Position numbers and translations under genes: made by a program | Notes under the pieces: model-generated | Told to the model about the DNA's origin: nothing | The model's input: the letters and a program-made list of their open reading frames with translations, nothing else | Databases searched by the model: none | In this document: positions 1 to 7,843 of the stretch, piece after piece | How the letters are laid out: every line of letters starts with the position of its first letter | Position numbering within the stretch: position 1 is the stretch's first letter | Origin: CAYVSF01 sp046482855 | Lineage (GTDB): Bacteria; Bacteroidota; Bacteroidia; Bacteroidales; UBA12077 | Reading direction: 5' to 3' | DNA length: 62,286 bases | NCBI GenBank assembly: GCA_046482855.1 | Contig: JAWOEH010000210.1 | Coordinates: 1 to 62,286 of the forward strand

Positions 1-461
1 TCAGCAAAAAACTTCAAAATCGGTTCTAATCCTTTCGGATCGTAATAGCCGGGAACTGCCGTTAACAGCTGATTATTTTCGTCCATGTAGGCAATGCTGG
101 GATAGGACATTTTCCCTTGTAATAAAGCAGCGGCCAATTGATGAGGGCTTCGGGAGCGGGTGCCTTCGTTAATAAATTCTTTTCCCTGAAAAGTTATCGG
201 CTCTGTCGATTCCGCATCAAATCGTACTGCATAATAATCCTCGTTAAGAATTCGGGCAATTACGGGGTGTGTGAAGGTATTTTCCTCCATTTTTTTACAC
301 CAGCCACACCAATCGGTATACACATCAATAAAAATCTTTCGTTTCTCTTGTTTATTGAGTTCTATGGCTTCCTCAAATGTATACCACTTTACTTCAGCTT
401 GTTGAGCAAAAGCACCCGCAGTAAACAATAGAAGACCAAAGGCGGTAAATAATTTCTTCAT
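1..461 (-). CDS. Thioredoxin-like exported protein (3' part cut by window edge)
   Basis: The first 153 codons are visible and the C-terminus lies outside the window. The ATG at 461 is preceded by a good Shine-Dalgarno (complement of 468-474). An N-terminal hydrophobic segment ending in AFAQQ looks like a signal peptide, so the protein is probably periplasmic. A thioredoxin-fold core follows, with the redox motif WCGWCKKM near residues 50-57 and a later cis-proline-type stretch (SYPSIAY). Proteins of this kind (thioredoxin_7 / DUF255-like) act as disulfide reductases or oxidases in the envelope. The substrate cannot be told from sequence. The spacing and WCxxC motif fit a functional enzyme. 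Confidence 0.85.
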   Translation of the reverse strand, partial: MKKLFTAFGLLLFTAGAFAQQAEVKWYTFEEAIELNKQEKRKIFIDVYTDWCGWCKKMEENTFTHPVIARILNEDYYAVRFDAESTEPITFQGKEFINEGTRSRSPHQLAAALLQGKMSYPSIAYMDENNQLLTAVPGYYDPKGLEPILKFFA

Positions 462-717
462 AAGTAATCTCCTTGATTTTTCTGGCTGTAAAGATAGAAA
501 ATATTTAATTTAGTTATATATGTTAATACGTAAATTAAACGATGAATACTGAAAAATGTTCCCTGGTAACTGTTAACTTTTGTAAAACATATAGCAATAA
601 TAGGAATTCAGACTTAGTACGCTGCAATGGATACAAATATTTTATTAATTTTAGGGTTTTGAAATAGTAAACATATTTTAAATTGTAATTATAAACCAAT
701 TAAAGGAGGAAAATAGC

Positions 718-2175
718 ATGAGCGAAATTGCTAATTTAGCACCCAAAGCGGTTTGGAAGATATTTTCAGATTTATGTGATATCCCAAGGCCTTCCAAAAA
801 GGAACAAAAGGCTGTTGAGTACGCTAAAAATTTTGGCGAAAAACTGGGTCTGGAAACCATTGTCGACGAAGTGGGCAATGTTATAATCAAAAAGCCAGCA
901 ACTCCGGGAATGGAAGACCGGAAGACTGTTGTATTTCAAGGGCATTTGGATATGGTGCCACAAAAGAATAGTGATACCGACCACGATTTTGAGAAAGATC
1001 CTATTCAGGCCTATGTAGATGGCGATTGGGTAACAGCCAAAGGCACTACTTTAGGTGCCGATAATGGAATGGGTGTAGCAGCCGGATTGGCTGTTCTTGA
1101 AGCCAATGATGTAGAGCATGGCCCGGTTGAGGTGTTGTTAACCATTGATGAAGAAACCGGTATGACAGGCGCCAATGCCTTAAAACCTGGTTTGCTTGAC
1201 GCTGATATTCTTATTAATCTGGATTCGGAAGATGAAGGTGAACTCTATATCGGTTGTGCCGGTGGGGTCGATACAAATGTGAAATTTCACTATCAGGAAG
1301 AAAAAGTACCAGCTGATACTACTGCTTTTGAAGTACAGGTGAAAGGACTTAAGGGAGGTCACTCCGGCATGGATATTAGCCTTGGACGTGGCAATGCTTG
1401 TAAAGCATTGAATCGGATCTTATTTACCTCCGGAAAAACAACAGGCATGCGCCTGTCAACAATCGATGCAGGAAGTTTGCGAAATGCTATTCCACGCGAG
1501 GCTACTGCTATTGTTCTTGTGCCCAACCAGAATATTGGTGAGTTTAAATCCTTTGTACAGGAATCAGGTCAGGTTATTAGTCGCGAGTTAGCTACAACTG
1601 AACCCGATATGAAAGTTGAGTTGAAGGAGGTTGAGATGCCTGCCTTTGTAATTGATACCAAAACGCAGAACAACTTGCTAAAAGCTGTTTATGGATGTCC
1701 CAATGGCGTTATGCGTATGAGTGCCGATATGGAAGGGTTAGTGGAAACTTCTACTAATTTGGCTGTTATTAAGACTCGTGATGGCTATATTAGCGTAGAG
1801 ACTTTACAGCGTAGCGCTGTTGATACAGCTAAGGAAGACTTGGCCACCATGATTCGAAATATCTTTGAACTTGCCGGTGCCGAAGTTGTCCATGATGGAG
1901 CTTATCCAGGATGGCAGCCCAATATGGAGTCGCCTATTCTCAAAACTATGCTCGATACCTATGAAGGAAAATGGGGCAAGCGACCTGAAATTAAAGCCAT
2001 TCACGCCGGATTGGAATGTGGTATTTTAAGTCAACCTTACCCTCATTTGGATATGATTTCCTGTGGACCTACCATTCGCTATCCTCACTCACCTGATGAG
2101 AAAGTGAATATTGAAACGGTTCAGAAGTTTTACGATTTTATTGTTGAGACACTCAAGAATATTCCCAAGAAATAA
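718..2175 (+). CDS. pepD: Aminoacyl-histidine dipeptidase (peptidase M20C)
   Basis: 485 residues, the usual length for cytosolic PepD, a di-zinc metallopeptidase that hydrolyses Xaa-His and other dipeptides. Metal and catalytic motifs are intact: GHLDM (H76, D78), GADNG (D115), DEETG (E145/E146), the LDSED segment and the C-terminal CGPTIRYPHSPDE histidine. The lid/dimerisation domain lies between the two halves of the catalytic domain. The start is well supported: AAAGGAGG at 702-709 is 8 nt from the ATG, one of the few strong Shine-Dalgarno sites in the window. The gene is monocistronic, with a terminator just downstream. No signal peptide. Confidence 0.95.
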   Translation: MSEIANLAPKAVWKIFSDLCDIPRPSKKEQKAVEYAKNFGEKLGLETIVDEVGNVIIKKPATPGMEDRKTVVFQGHLDMVPQKNSDTDHDFEKDPIQAYVDGDWVTAKGTTLGADNGMGVAAGLAVLEANDVEHGPVEVLLTIDEETGMTGANALKPGLLDADILINLDSEDEGELYIGCAGGVDTNVKFHYQEEKVPADTTAFEVQVKGLKGGHSGMDISLGRGNACKALNRILFTSGKTTGMRLSTIDAGSLRNAIPREATAIVLVPNQNIGEFKSFVQESGQVISRELATTEPDMKVELKEVEMPAFVIDTKTQNNLLKAVYGCPNGVMRMSADMEGLVETSTNLAVIKTRDGYISVETLQRSAVDTAKEDLATMIRNIFELAGAEVVHDGAYPGWQPNMESPILKTMLDTYEGKWGKRPEIKAIHAGLECGILSQPYPHLDMISCGPTIRYPHSPDEKVNIETVQKFYDFIVETLKNIPKK

Positions 2176-2199
2176 ATTCATTGCGTTCCGAAAGTAAGA

Positions 2200-2226
2200 G
2201 GTCGTCCCCAAAGGGCGGCCTTTTTT
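2200..2226 (+). terminator. Rho-independent terminator of pepD
   Basis: GGTCGTCC pairs with GGGCGGCC (including G-U pairs) around a short loop, followed by six T residues. It lies 25 nt after the pepD stop. Confidence 0.8.
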
Positions 2227-2353
2227 ATGTGTAAGAAATCTAACAATAGGAATTGAGTTTATGTATTCTCTCTTTTTTTTCGTATATTTTAGATGTTTTG
2301 TAAGATAATGAACACCTATTTAGTTGCTCTTAAGCATCTCTGAAATATGAGTT

Positions 2354-3439
2354 ATGAAGAACTACGCCATCGAAGAGATTTTGCAATGGACGGAGAACCG
2401 GGAGGTAGCTCTGAAACAAATTGATCTTCCCAAAACTAAGCAATTTAAAAGCAATGCCATGGCCGATTTCGGCGTTTTTTCCGATACCATGGAGAAAGAG
2501 CTGAATACCTTGCAAAAGATTGAAGGCCTACGCCATATTCCCATTCTCATTCTTGGCTCTACCGGAGCTGGCAAAGAAATGATGGCGCAATACCTGCATT
2601 ACGAAGTAGATAACGATGCAGGGCCTTACTTGCCTGTGAATTGCGCTGCTATTAATAAAGAGCTTTTTGAGGCACAGCTTTTTGGCTATGTAAAAGGTGC
2701 TTTTACCGGAGCCAGTCGCGAAGGGAGTGAAGGGTATATTGAGAAAGCTTCCGGTGGAACGCTCTTTTTGGATGAGATAACAGAGATTTCTACCGAGTTG
2801 CAGGTGAAGCTTTTACGTGTACTTCAGGAGAAAGAGTTTATGCGGGTAGGAGATACTCGAAAACGAAATGTTAACTGCCGTATTGTTTGCGCCTCTAACC
2901 GCAATATTGAAGAAATGGTTGCCTCCGGCAAATTTCGTGAGGATCTGTATTATCGGCTTACCATTGTTCGCATCGATGTACCACCCCTGGTGCAGCGAAA
3001 AGTGGAGATTATTCCCATGATGGTATTTTTTATTCAGCAACTAAATGAACAACTTCATAAAAACATTACCCACGTGGAATCCATGGTACTGCGGCTATTT
3101 TATAGTTATAAGTGGCCCGGAAATGTGCGGGAGCTGAAGAACTTCCTGACGCAAATTATGATTTTTATTGAAGGGAATACGATTCGCTTTGAACACCTGA
3201 AAATTAAGGAAGATCTGGATCGAGCTCAGACGAAAGCCATTGCTGATACCTATGAGACGCGCCCGTTAGACCGGGAAGCTATTATTTTACGCCTATTGGA
3301 GCAACCCCTCGATTTGGAAGAATTCACACAACAGGTAGTGCAGGCAGCTTTGAAACGCTTTCGGAACAATAAGGCCAAGACTGCTCGTTACCTGGGGTTA
3401 AAACGCGAGCAACTTTATAATCGCTACCGTCAAGAATAA
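2354..3439 (+). CDS. Sigma-54 dependent transcriptional activator without a sensor domain
   Basis: 361 residues. About 55 N-terminal residues lead directly into the AAA+ domain, so there is no receiver, GAF or PAS module. Seen: Walker A GSTGAGKE (68-75, where family members usually read GESGTGKE), the sigma-54 contact loop GAFTGA (115-120), Walker B GGTLFLDE (134-141), the WPGNVREL segment (254-261) and a Fis-type helix-turn-helix at about 328-360. Such proteins hydrolyse ATP to open RNA polymerase-sigma-54 complexes. With no sensor domain it is probably controlled by its own level, a partner protein or the N-terminal helix. The likely target is the -24/-12 promoter 123 bp downstream. No Shine-Dalgarno is visible before the ATG. 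Confidence 0.9.
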   Translation: MKNYAIEEILQWTENREVALKQIDLPKTKQFKSNAMADFGVFSDTMEKELNTLQKIEGLRHIPILILGSTGAGKEMMAQYLHYEVDNDAGPYLPVNCAAINKELFEAQLFGYVKGAFTGASREGSEGYIEKASGGTLFLDEITEISTELQVKLLRVLQEKEFMRVGDTRKRNVNCRIVCASNRNIEEMVASGKFREDLYYRLTIVRIDVPPLVQRKVEIIPMMVFFIQQLNEQLHKNITHVESMVLRLFYSYKWPGNVRELKNFLTQIMIFIEGNTIRFEHLKIKEDLDRAQTKAIADTYETRPLDREAIILRLLEQPLDLEEFTQQVVQAALKRFRNNKAKTARYLGLKREQLYNRYRQE

Positions 3440-3473
3440 GTGTGCGTTTTTTTACATATTTTATAAATCCCGC

Positions 3474-3551
3474 CTAAGTGTGTAGGATATCTTATAGTAT
3501 TCTAATGAATCATGATTGTGTAGGTATTATAATGTCCTGTTAGCTAAGTGT
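3474..3551 (+). repeat. Direct repeats upstream of the sigma-54 promoter (candidate activator sites)
   Basis: CTAAGTGT occurs at 3474-3481 and again at 3544-3551, exactly 70 bp apart. TGTGTAGG occurs at 3479-3486 and 3517-3524. The first CTAAGTGT and first TGTGTAGG overlap. The repeats lie from about -114 to -37 relative to the predicted start, where an enhancer-binding protein could bind. Their role is inferred only from position. Confidence 0.35.
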
Positions 3552-3561
3552 TTGTTGTTTC

Positions 3562-3577
3562 TGGCAAGGCTGTTGCA
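3562..3577 (+). promoter_or_regulatory. Sigma-54 (-24/-12) promoter for the response regulator gene
   Basis: The 16-mer TGGCAAGGCTGTTGCA matches the consensus TGGCACGNNNNTTGCW at 11 of 12 fixed positions. GG (3563-3564) and GC (3575-3576) are separated by the required 10 nt. The predicted start is near 3588, giving a leader of about 14 nt before the ATG at 3602. Confidence 0.75.
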
Positions 3578-3601
3578 ATTAAGTAAGCAAAACCGAGCGT
3601 T

Positions 3602-3982
3602 ATGACAGCAAAGATTCTCATAGTTGACGATTCCACGATAAACAACATTCTTCTTCAAAATTTCTTGGAGGCGCAAGGGTACGATGTATTAACTGCTCTC
3701 AATGGCCATGAGGCCATCCAGATAGTAGAACAGGAACTTGTGGATATCATGCTTCTGGATATGATGATGCCCGGTCTCAGTGGCCTTGATGTATTAGCCA
3801 TTTTGGAAGAGAAGGGCATATATATTCCCACCATTATTATTTCTGCCTTTATTAATCCCAAGTACAAGGCAGAAGCTAAAAAAATGGGCGCCATTGAGTA
3901 TATGGATAAGCCTTTAAATCTGAAAGGCCTGTTGGCTCGGATTGAAGATATTTCGCAACATTTTACTTACACAATAAAGTAG
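3602..3982 (+). CDS. Single-domain response regulator (CheY-like receiver)
   Basis: 126 residues, all receiver domain. The phosphorylation site residues are present: acidic pair D9/D10, phospho-acceptor D53 in LLDMMMPG, switch S81 and K103 in DKPL. There is no output domain, so it must act by protein contact or as a phosphate shuttle. No histidine kinase is encoded nearby. It follows the putative sigma-54 promoter at 3562-3577, and its TAG stop overlaps the Shine-Dalgarno of the next gene, so the two are probably one transcript. Confidence 0.92.
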   Translation: MTAKILIVDDSTINNILLQNFLEAQGYDVLTALNGHEAIQIVEQELVDIMLLDMMMPGLSGLDVLAILEEKGIYIPTIIISAFINPKYKAEAKKMGAIEYMDKPLNLKGLLARIEDISQHFTYTIK

Positions 3983-3993
3983 GAGGGGGCAAT

Positions 3994-4632
3994 ATGAAAC
4001 GGTTAATAAATTTACTATACACATTAGTGGCAATTGCTCTTTTAGGGAGTACTTATGGAAATAGTGCTCAAGCACAAGGGTTACCCACTCCCGCAAAATT
4101 GAACTATACCAGTTATGTAAGTGAGTCTATTACAGGGTCATCAGAGCCCTATAGCACCATTGTTGGTGTAAGCATGGTTCATGAACGCAGAACGTATGAT
4201 ATTGGAGTTATTTTGAATGATCAGGACATTTTCACAGGAGCCGAATTTGTGCATAAAGTGTTCTTAAATAAAAAAGAGGGATCCACTTATAATGTGAATC
4301 ATTATAATACACGTCCTTATCTCATTTATAATTTTGTGTATCATTACTCGCTAAGTAAAATGCAAATGATTGACGGGAAGATTTTAGAATCAGGAGTGCC
4401 GGTGGGTGTGAATCAGTTAGAGTCGCCGGCAAAGGTTATAACCATGGAACATTATTTGGGTATAGGTTTTGAGCAGGATTTAATTCAACAGTTCTTTATT
4501 AGCACAAATGTGGGGTTAGGACTCTATTTGGGTCATAATGATGATAATAATAAAGTTGATCCATTGGTAGAACAACGTCAGGAAAATGGGTTTAGCTGGA
4601 GTTTGAAATTTGGATTTGGTTATCGATTTTAG
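3994..4632 (+). CDS. Small outer-membrane beta-barrel-like protein, function unknown
   Basis: 212 residues. It begins with a clear signal peptide (MKRLINLLYTLVAIALLG, then a small-residue cleavage region near SAQAQG). The mature part alternates polar and aromatic residues and ends in GYRF with a terminal phenylalanine, as many outer-membrane barrels do. I recognise no specific family. A strong Shine-Dalgarno (AGGAGG, 3981-3986) overlaps the stop of the upstream response regulator, so translation is probably coupled. If the sigma-54 promoter is real, this is its most likely effector gene. Surface or outer-membrane location is inference; the signal peptide is seen. Confidence 0.75.
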   Translation: MKRLINLLYTLVAIALLGSTYGNSAQAQGLPTPAKLNYTSYVSESITGSSEPYSTIVGVSMVHERRTYDIGVILNDQDIFTGAEFVHKVFLNKKEGSTYNVNHYNTRPYLIYNFVYHYSLSKMQMIDGKILESGVPVGVNQLESPAKVITMEHYLGIGFEQDLIQQFFISTNVGLGLYLGHNDDNNKVDPLVEQRQENGFSWSLKFGFGYRF

Positions 4633-4654
4633 GTGTATCATGTTGGTTGAAAAT

Positions 4655-4683
4655 AGCGCCACCTGGCTTAGGCAGGTGGCGCT
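4655..4683. terminator. Hairpin terminator between convergent genes
   Basis: Perfect 11-bp stem, AGCGCCACCTG (4655-4665) with CAGGTGGCGCT (4673-4683), and a 7-nt loop. It sits between the stop codons of the barrel-like protein and the acyl-CoA ligase. The T-runs on either side are weak. Confidence 0.7.
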
Positions 4684-4689
4684 TGTGTA

Positions 4690-6591
4690 TTAAAAGCGGG
4701 CAATGATAGTTTGGTTTTGGTCGTTACAAATTTCTTTTGCGCCGGGGGTAAACAGGTGTTCAATCCGATCCTGATAATACTCTTTGATACGGCCTCTTAC
4801 CATTTTAAGGGTGGAGTTAATCATCTTGTTTTCTTCGGAGAAAGGTTCACCAACAATGGCTATAGCTGCTGGAAGCCATCGCTCAGGGAACATGCCTTCG
4901 TAGGTGCCTCCTTTTTTATAAGCATCTACCTCCTCTTGTAGGCGTTTTAGGGCAGCACACTGTCCCTCTTCAGTTGCAAAGGTAAGTTCTTTTTTTGCCA
5001 GGTAGCTGCGTAAAGCTTCTTTGTTGGGAACCAGAATGCCAATAGTGTAGGGCGATTGCTCGTTGTAGAGCATGACCTGATCGATGTAGTTGGAATGCTG
5101 AACCAGCGCCTCTTCAATGGATTCAGGACTGTATTTCTCCCCATCATTGGCTATAAGCAAACTTTTAAAGCGGCCTAAAACATGCAGAAAGCCGTCATTA
5201 TCCATGTAGCCCATGTCGCCGGTATGAAGCCAACCGTTGCGAATCGTTTCGTGGGTAGCCTCCTCATTTTTCCAGTAGCCTTTCATTACGTTCTCTCCCT
5301 TGATAACAATTTCCCCCTTTTGTCCGGTTGGCAGCGTATTTCCATCATCATCGCAAATCTTTAAATCCATGTATTTTACCAGAAATCCCGAGGAGCCTAA
5401 CTTGTGTTTTAAGGGAGCATTAGAGCTAATGATGGGAGTGGCTTCAGAGAGCCCGTACCCCTGATACATAGGTATGCCAATGGCGTAATAAAAACGCTGT
5501 AGTTCTACATCTAACAGGGCTCCACCACCAATAAAAAAATCGAGTTCTCCGCCAAAACCTTCGCGGATTTTGCTGAACAATAATTTATCGTACAGTGCCA
5601 GTAACGGTTTCTTTATAAATTGCAGGCCACGCCCTTTGTTGTAGCCTTCTTTGTTGTAACTGTAGGCTATTTTTAAAGCATGGTTGAATAATTTTTCCGC
5701 TTTTGGTCCTTTGGCCTGAATATTTTTTTCAATGTTCTTTTTGAAGTTTTTTGCCAATGCGGGGACACTAAGCAGTAGATTGGGCTTGATTTCTTTAATG
5801 TTTTTGGGAATATTTTTCAGGGTCTCCATTGGGCTTTTGCCCGTTTCCACCATGGCCAGGCTTGCTCCATTTGCCATGAAGCTATAAATGCCCGCAGTAT
5901 GAGCAAAAGAGTGGTCAAGCGGTAAGATAAGCAGGGTTTTATAATGCTCAGGAATGTCCATCAGGCTGCAGGCCTGTTCCACATTGGCTGTATAGTTTCT
6001 GTGGCTTAGCATTATTCCTTTGGGATCGGCAGTGGTGCCGGAAGTATAACTAATATTTGCTAAATCATCGGGGGTAATTGCTTTATACCGATTCTCGAGT
6101 TCGGCAGCTTTCTCCTCAAGAAATTTGTCTCCTAAACGAAGCAGATCTTCCTTTGTCAGTTCATCCTTGTCATACGCTGTTTGCGCATCGAAATAAATGA
6201 TTCTCTCCAATCCTGGGAGGTTTTTCTTAACCACTCTGGCTTTTTCGGCATGCTGCCCTGAAACTAGCAATATGCGTGATTCCGAATGAGCCAGACGAAA
6301 ATGAAGCTCAGTTTTCGCTTCCAATTTAATGGAAAGGGGAACATTGATGGCTCCGGCATATAAAACAGCCAACTCTGAGATAACCCAATCGTTACGACCC
6401 TCGGAGAGCAAAGCAATTCTATCTCCTTGTTGTACGCCTATACTCATGAGGCCTGCAGCCATTCGCATAACCTCTTTTTGCGTTTGCGCATAACTGGTAG
6501 GGGCGTATTTGCCATTGCTTTTTTCCCACATAAAGGGATTATGCGTATAGGTATCAACACTTTCTTTAAAAAGATCAAGTAAAGTTTTCAT
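4690..6591 (-). CDS. Long-chain fatty acid--CoA ligase (AMP-forming, ANL superfamily)
   Basis: 633 residues from the ATG at 6591; an upstream in-frame TTG at 6600 is less likely. It activates a carboxylic acid to acyl-AMP and then to a CoA thioester. Family motifs are all present: the phosphate-binding ISYTSGTTADPKG near residue 181, the YQGYGLSEATP adenylate motif, the TGDMG aspartate motif, and GRFKSLLIANDGEKYSPESIE in the hinge/C-terminal domain. The length and the long segment between core and C-terminal motifs match bacterial FadD/FAA-type ligases. It is a single-gene unit, convergent with the upstream barrel gene. Fatty acid chain length cannot be decided from sequence. Confidence 0.9.
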   Translation of the reverse strand: MKTLLDLFKESVDTYTHNPFMWEKSNGKYAPTSYAQTQKEVMRMAAGLMSIGVQQGDRIALLSEGRNDWVISELAVLYAGAINVPLSIKLEAKTELHFRLAHSESRILLVSGQHAEKARVVKKNLPGLERIIYFDAQTAYDKDELTKEDLLRLGDKFLEEKAAELENRYKAITPDDLANISYTSGTTADPKGIMLSHRNYTANVEQACSLMDIPEHYKTLLILPLDHSFAHTAGIYSFMANGASLAMVETGKSPMETLKNIPKNIKEIKPNLLLSVPALAKNFKKNIEKNIQAKGPKAEKLFNHALKIAYSYNKEGYNKGRGLQFIKKPLLALYDKLLFSKIREGFGGELDFFIGGGALLDVELQRFYYAIGIPMYQGYGLSEATPIISSNAPLKHKLGSSGFLVKYMDLKICDDDGNTLPTGQKGEIVIKGENVMKGYWKNEEATHETIRNGWLHTGDMGYMDNDGFLHVLGRFKSLLIANDGEKYSPESIEEALVQHSNYIDQVMLYNEQSPYTIGILVPNKEALRSYLAKKELTFATEEGQCAALKRLQEEVDAYKKGGTYEGMFPERWLPAAIAIVGEPFSEENKMINSTLKMVRGRIKEYYQDRIEHLFTPGAKEICNDQNQTIIARF

Positions 6592-7361
6592 GGGTTCCAA
6601 TTTTTGTTACGTACTGCAGGATTTGCACATGTTCCTGTCTACTATCAGTACACCTAGTTGTAGGATGGTTCATTTATCCATTTTATTATCGTTAAAGAAA
6701 CATGCAGTTACAGGCGCACGGCTATTGGTGATTCGTTTGGAGCCTGTAAACAACTTGTTTCTCCCGCGAATGCTGACCAATATACAAAAAAAATGACAGC
6801 ACACCATGTACCATCTCTTTTCCAAGAGTTACCAGGGCGCTTATTTTTTCTGAACGATTTTCCAGGTATGTTTTTTGAAATCCTTACCTAATGGAGAAAA
6901 CATGATTCGGCTCTAAACCGAACCCTGATTTGCCGGTTGACACAATTATTACACGCAATATAGAAGGAAAAGTATAAACGCTATGTAGCGTACATTTGAT
7001 TCAACATAGCGAGTGACAAACCACCCTTTTAGAGCCAGAGCCTACCAGTATAATCAAAACAATAGTGGGATGAATTGTTGAGCCTAAAGAAAAAAGAGGA
7101 ATAGCAAGCTCCTATTTTCTTTACGTGAGCCTGCTTTTTGTGTATATTTGCTTTGCAAAACGACAAACCGTGGAATTTTTTCAGTATCCCAATGGGTTTA
7201 TATGGGAGGGTAAACTCTAAGTCTAGTTTACCAATTAGCTTATTTACAGGGTGTATTGAGAAGTTGCACACAAATAGCAAGCAGTAATCTATCCTTTGGT
7301 ATGCATTTTAATCTTTCTTGACTAAAGGATCTGCAATTTGAACAAATCAAAATCTACCTAT
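6592..7361. other. 770-bp gene-free region
   Basis: No convincing gene in any frame; the longest open stretch is 83 codons and resembles nothing I know. It holds an 8-bp inverted repeat, CGCTATGT (6979-6986) and ACATAGCG (7004-7011), whose left arm begins the smaller dyad CGCTA-TG-TAGCG (6979-6990), and a 5-bp stem with a 7-nt loop at 6906-6922. A TATATTTG element lies near 7143, well upstream of the lipoprotein gene. Confidence 0.5.
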
Positions 7362-7832
7362 ATGAAAAAGATCTTGTTAATTATTATTTCATTCGTTCTG
7401 TTTTTATCAACAGGATGCGACTTTTTTGAGAATAAAAAGCTTTTCTCGAATGATGTGGACACCCTTGAAACATATCTGCGCAAGAAGGACAGCCTGGATT
7501 CGCTGCAAACTATTCGCAAGGCAAAAGAGCAAGCCCGTTTGGCCGAAAAGGCTCGCCAGGATTCTGTTAAGGAAGCCAAAGAACGCCATAGACGGGAGTA
7601 TAAATTTCATGTAGTGGTTGGCAGTTTCAAAACTCCTAAATATGCCAGTGCCTATGATGAGTTTATAAAAGGCAAAGGATACCAGACAAAAAAGATGGAG
7701 AACAAATATGGCTTTGAACTGGTAAGCATTGGCGCTTATCGCTCCTGGCGTGAGGCAGTAAAAGCCCTTGAGAAAGCTCGTGAACAGGTACTGGAAGAGG
7801 CCTGGATCTATATTGACGAATTTGAAAACTAA
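7362..7832 (+). CDS. SPOR-domain lipoprotein
   Basis: 156 residues from the ATG at 7362; an upstream in-frame TTG would spoil the signal sequence. The N-terminus is a lipoprotein signal with lipobox LSTGC (Cys at about residue 22). A charged, probably helical region of Lys/Arg/Glu/Ala follows (about 45-82), then a C-terminal SPOR domain beginning FHVVVGSFKTP and containing YELVSIGAY-like strand residues (here GFELVSIGAY). SPOR domains bind denuded peptidoglycan at division sites. It is 11 bp upstream of the MFS gene, so the pair may be co-transcribed. Confidence 0.85.
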   Translation: MKKILLIIISFVLFLSTGCDFFENKKLFSNDVDTLETYLRKKDSLDSLQTIRKAKEQARLAEKARQDSVKEAKERHRREYKFHVVVGSFKTPKYASAYDEFIKGKGYQTKKMENKYGFELVSIGAYRSWREAVKALEKAREQVLEEAWIYIDEFEN

Positions 7833-7843
7833 AAATTTTAATT

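Noticed and set aside
138..431. 97-codon plus-strand open frame opposite the thioredoxin-like gene.
   Set aside because: It lies wholly antisense to a clear gene with the WCGWC motif, and its own sequence is unremarkable.
2347..2424. 25-codon open frame overlapping the start of the sigma-54 activator in another frame.
   Set aside because: Could be a leader peptide, but there is no Shine-Dalgarno and the overlap with the real N-terminus is incidental.
6906..6922. A 5-bp stem with 7-nt loop CTCTAAA, resembling a tRNA anticodon arm with anticodon CTA.
   Set aside because: No acceptor stem, D arm or T arm can be drawn around it and no TTCRA T-loop follows at the right distance.
7029..7280. 83-codon open frame on the minus strand in the gene-free gap.
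   Set aside because: Composition is unlike a gene, it resembles no family I know and no start signal is present.
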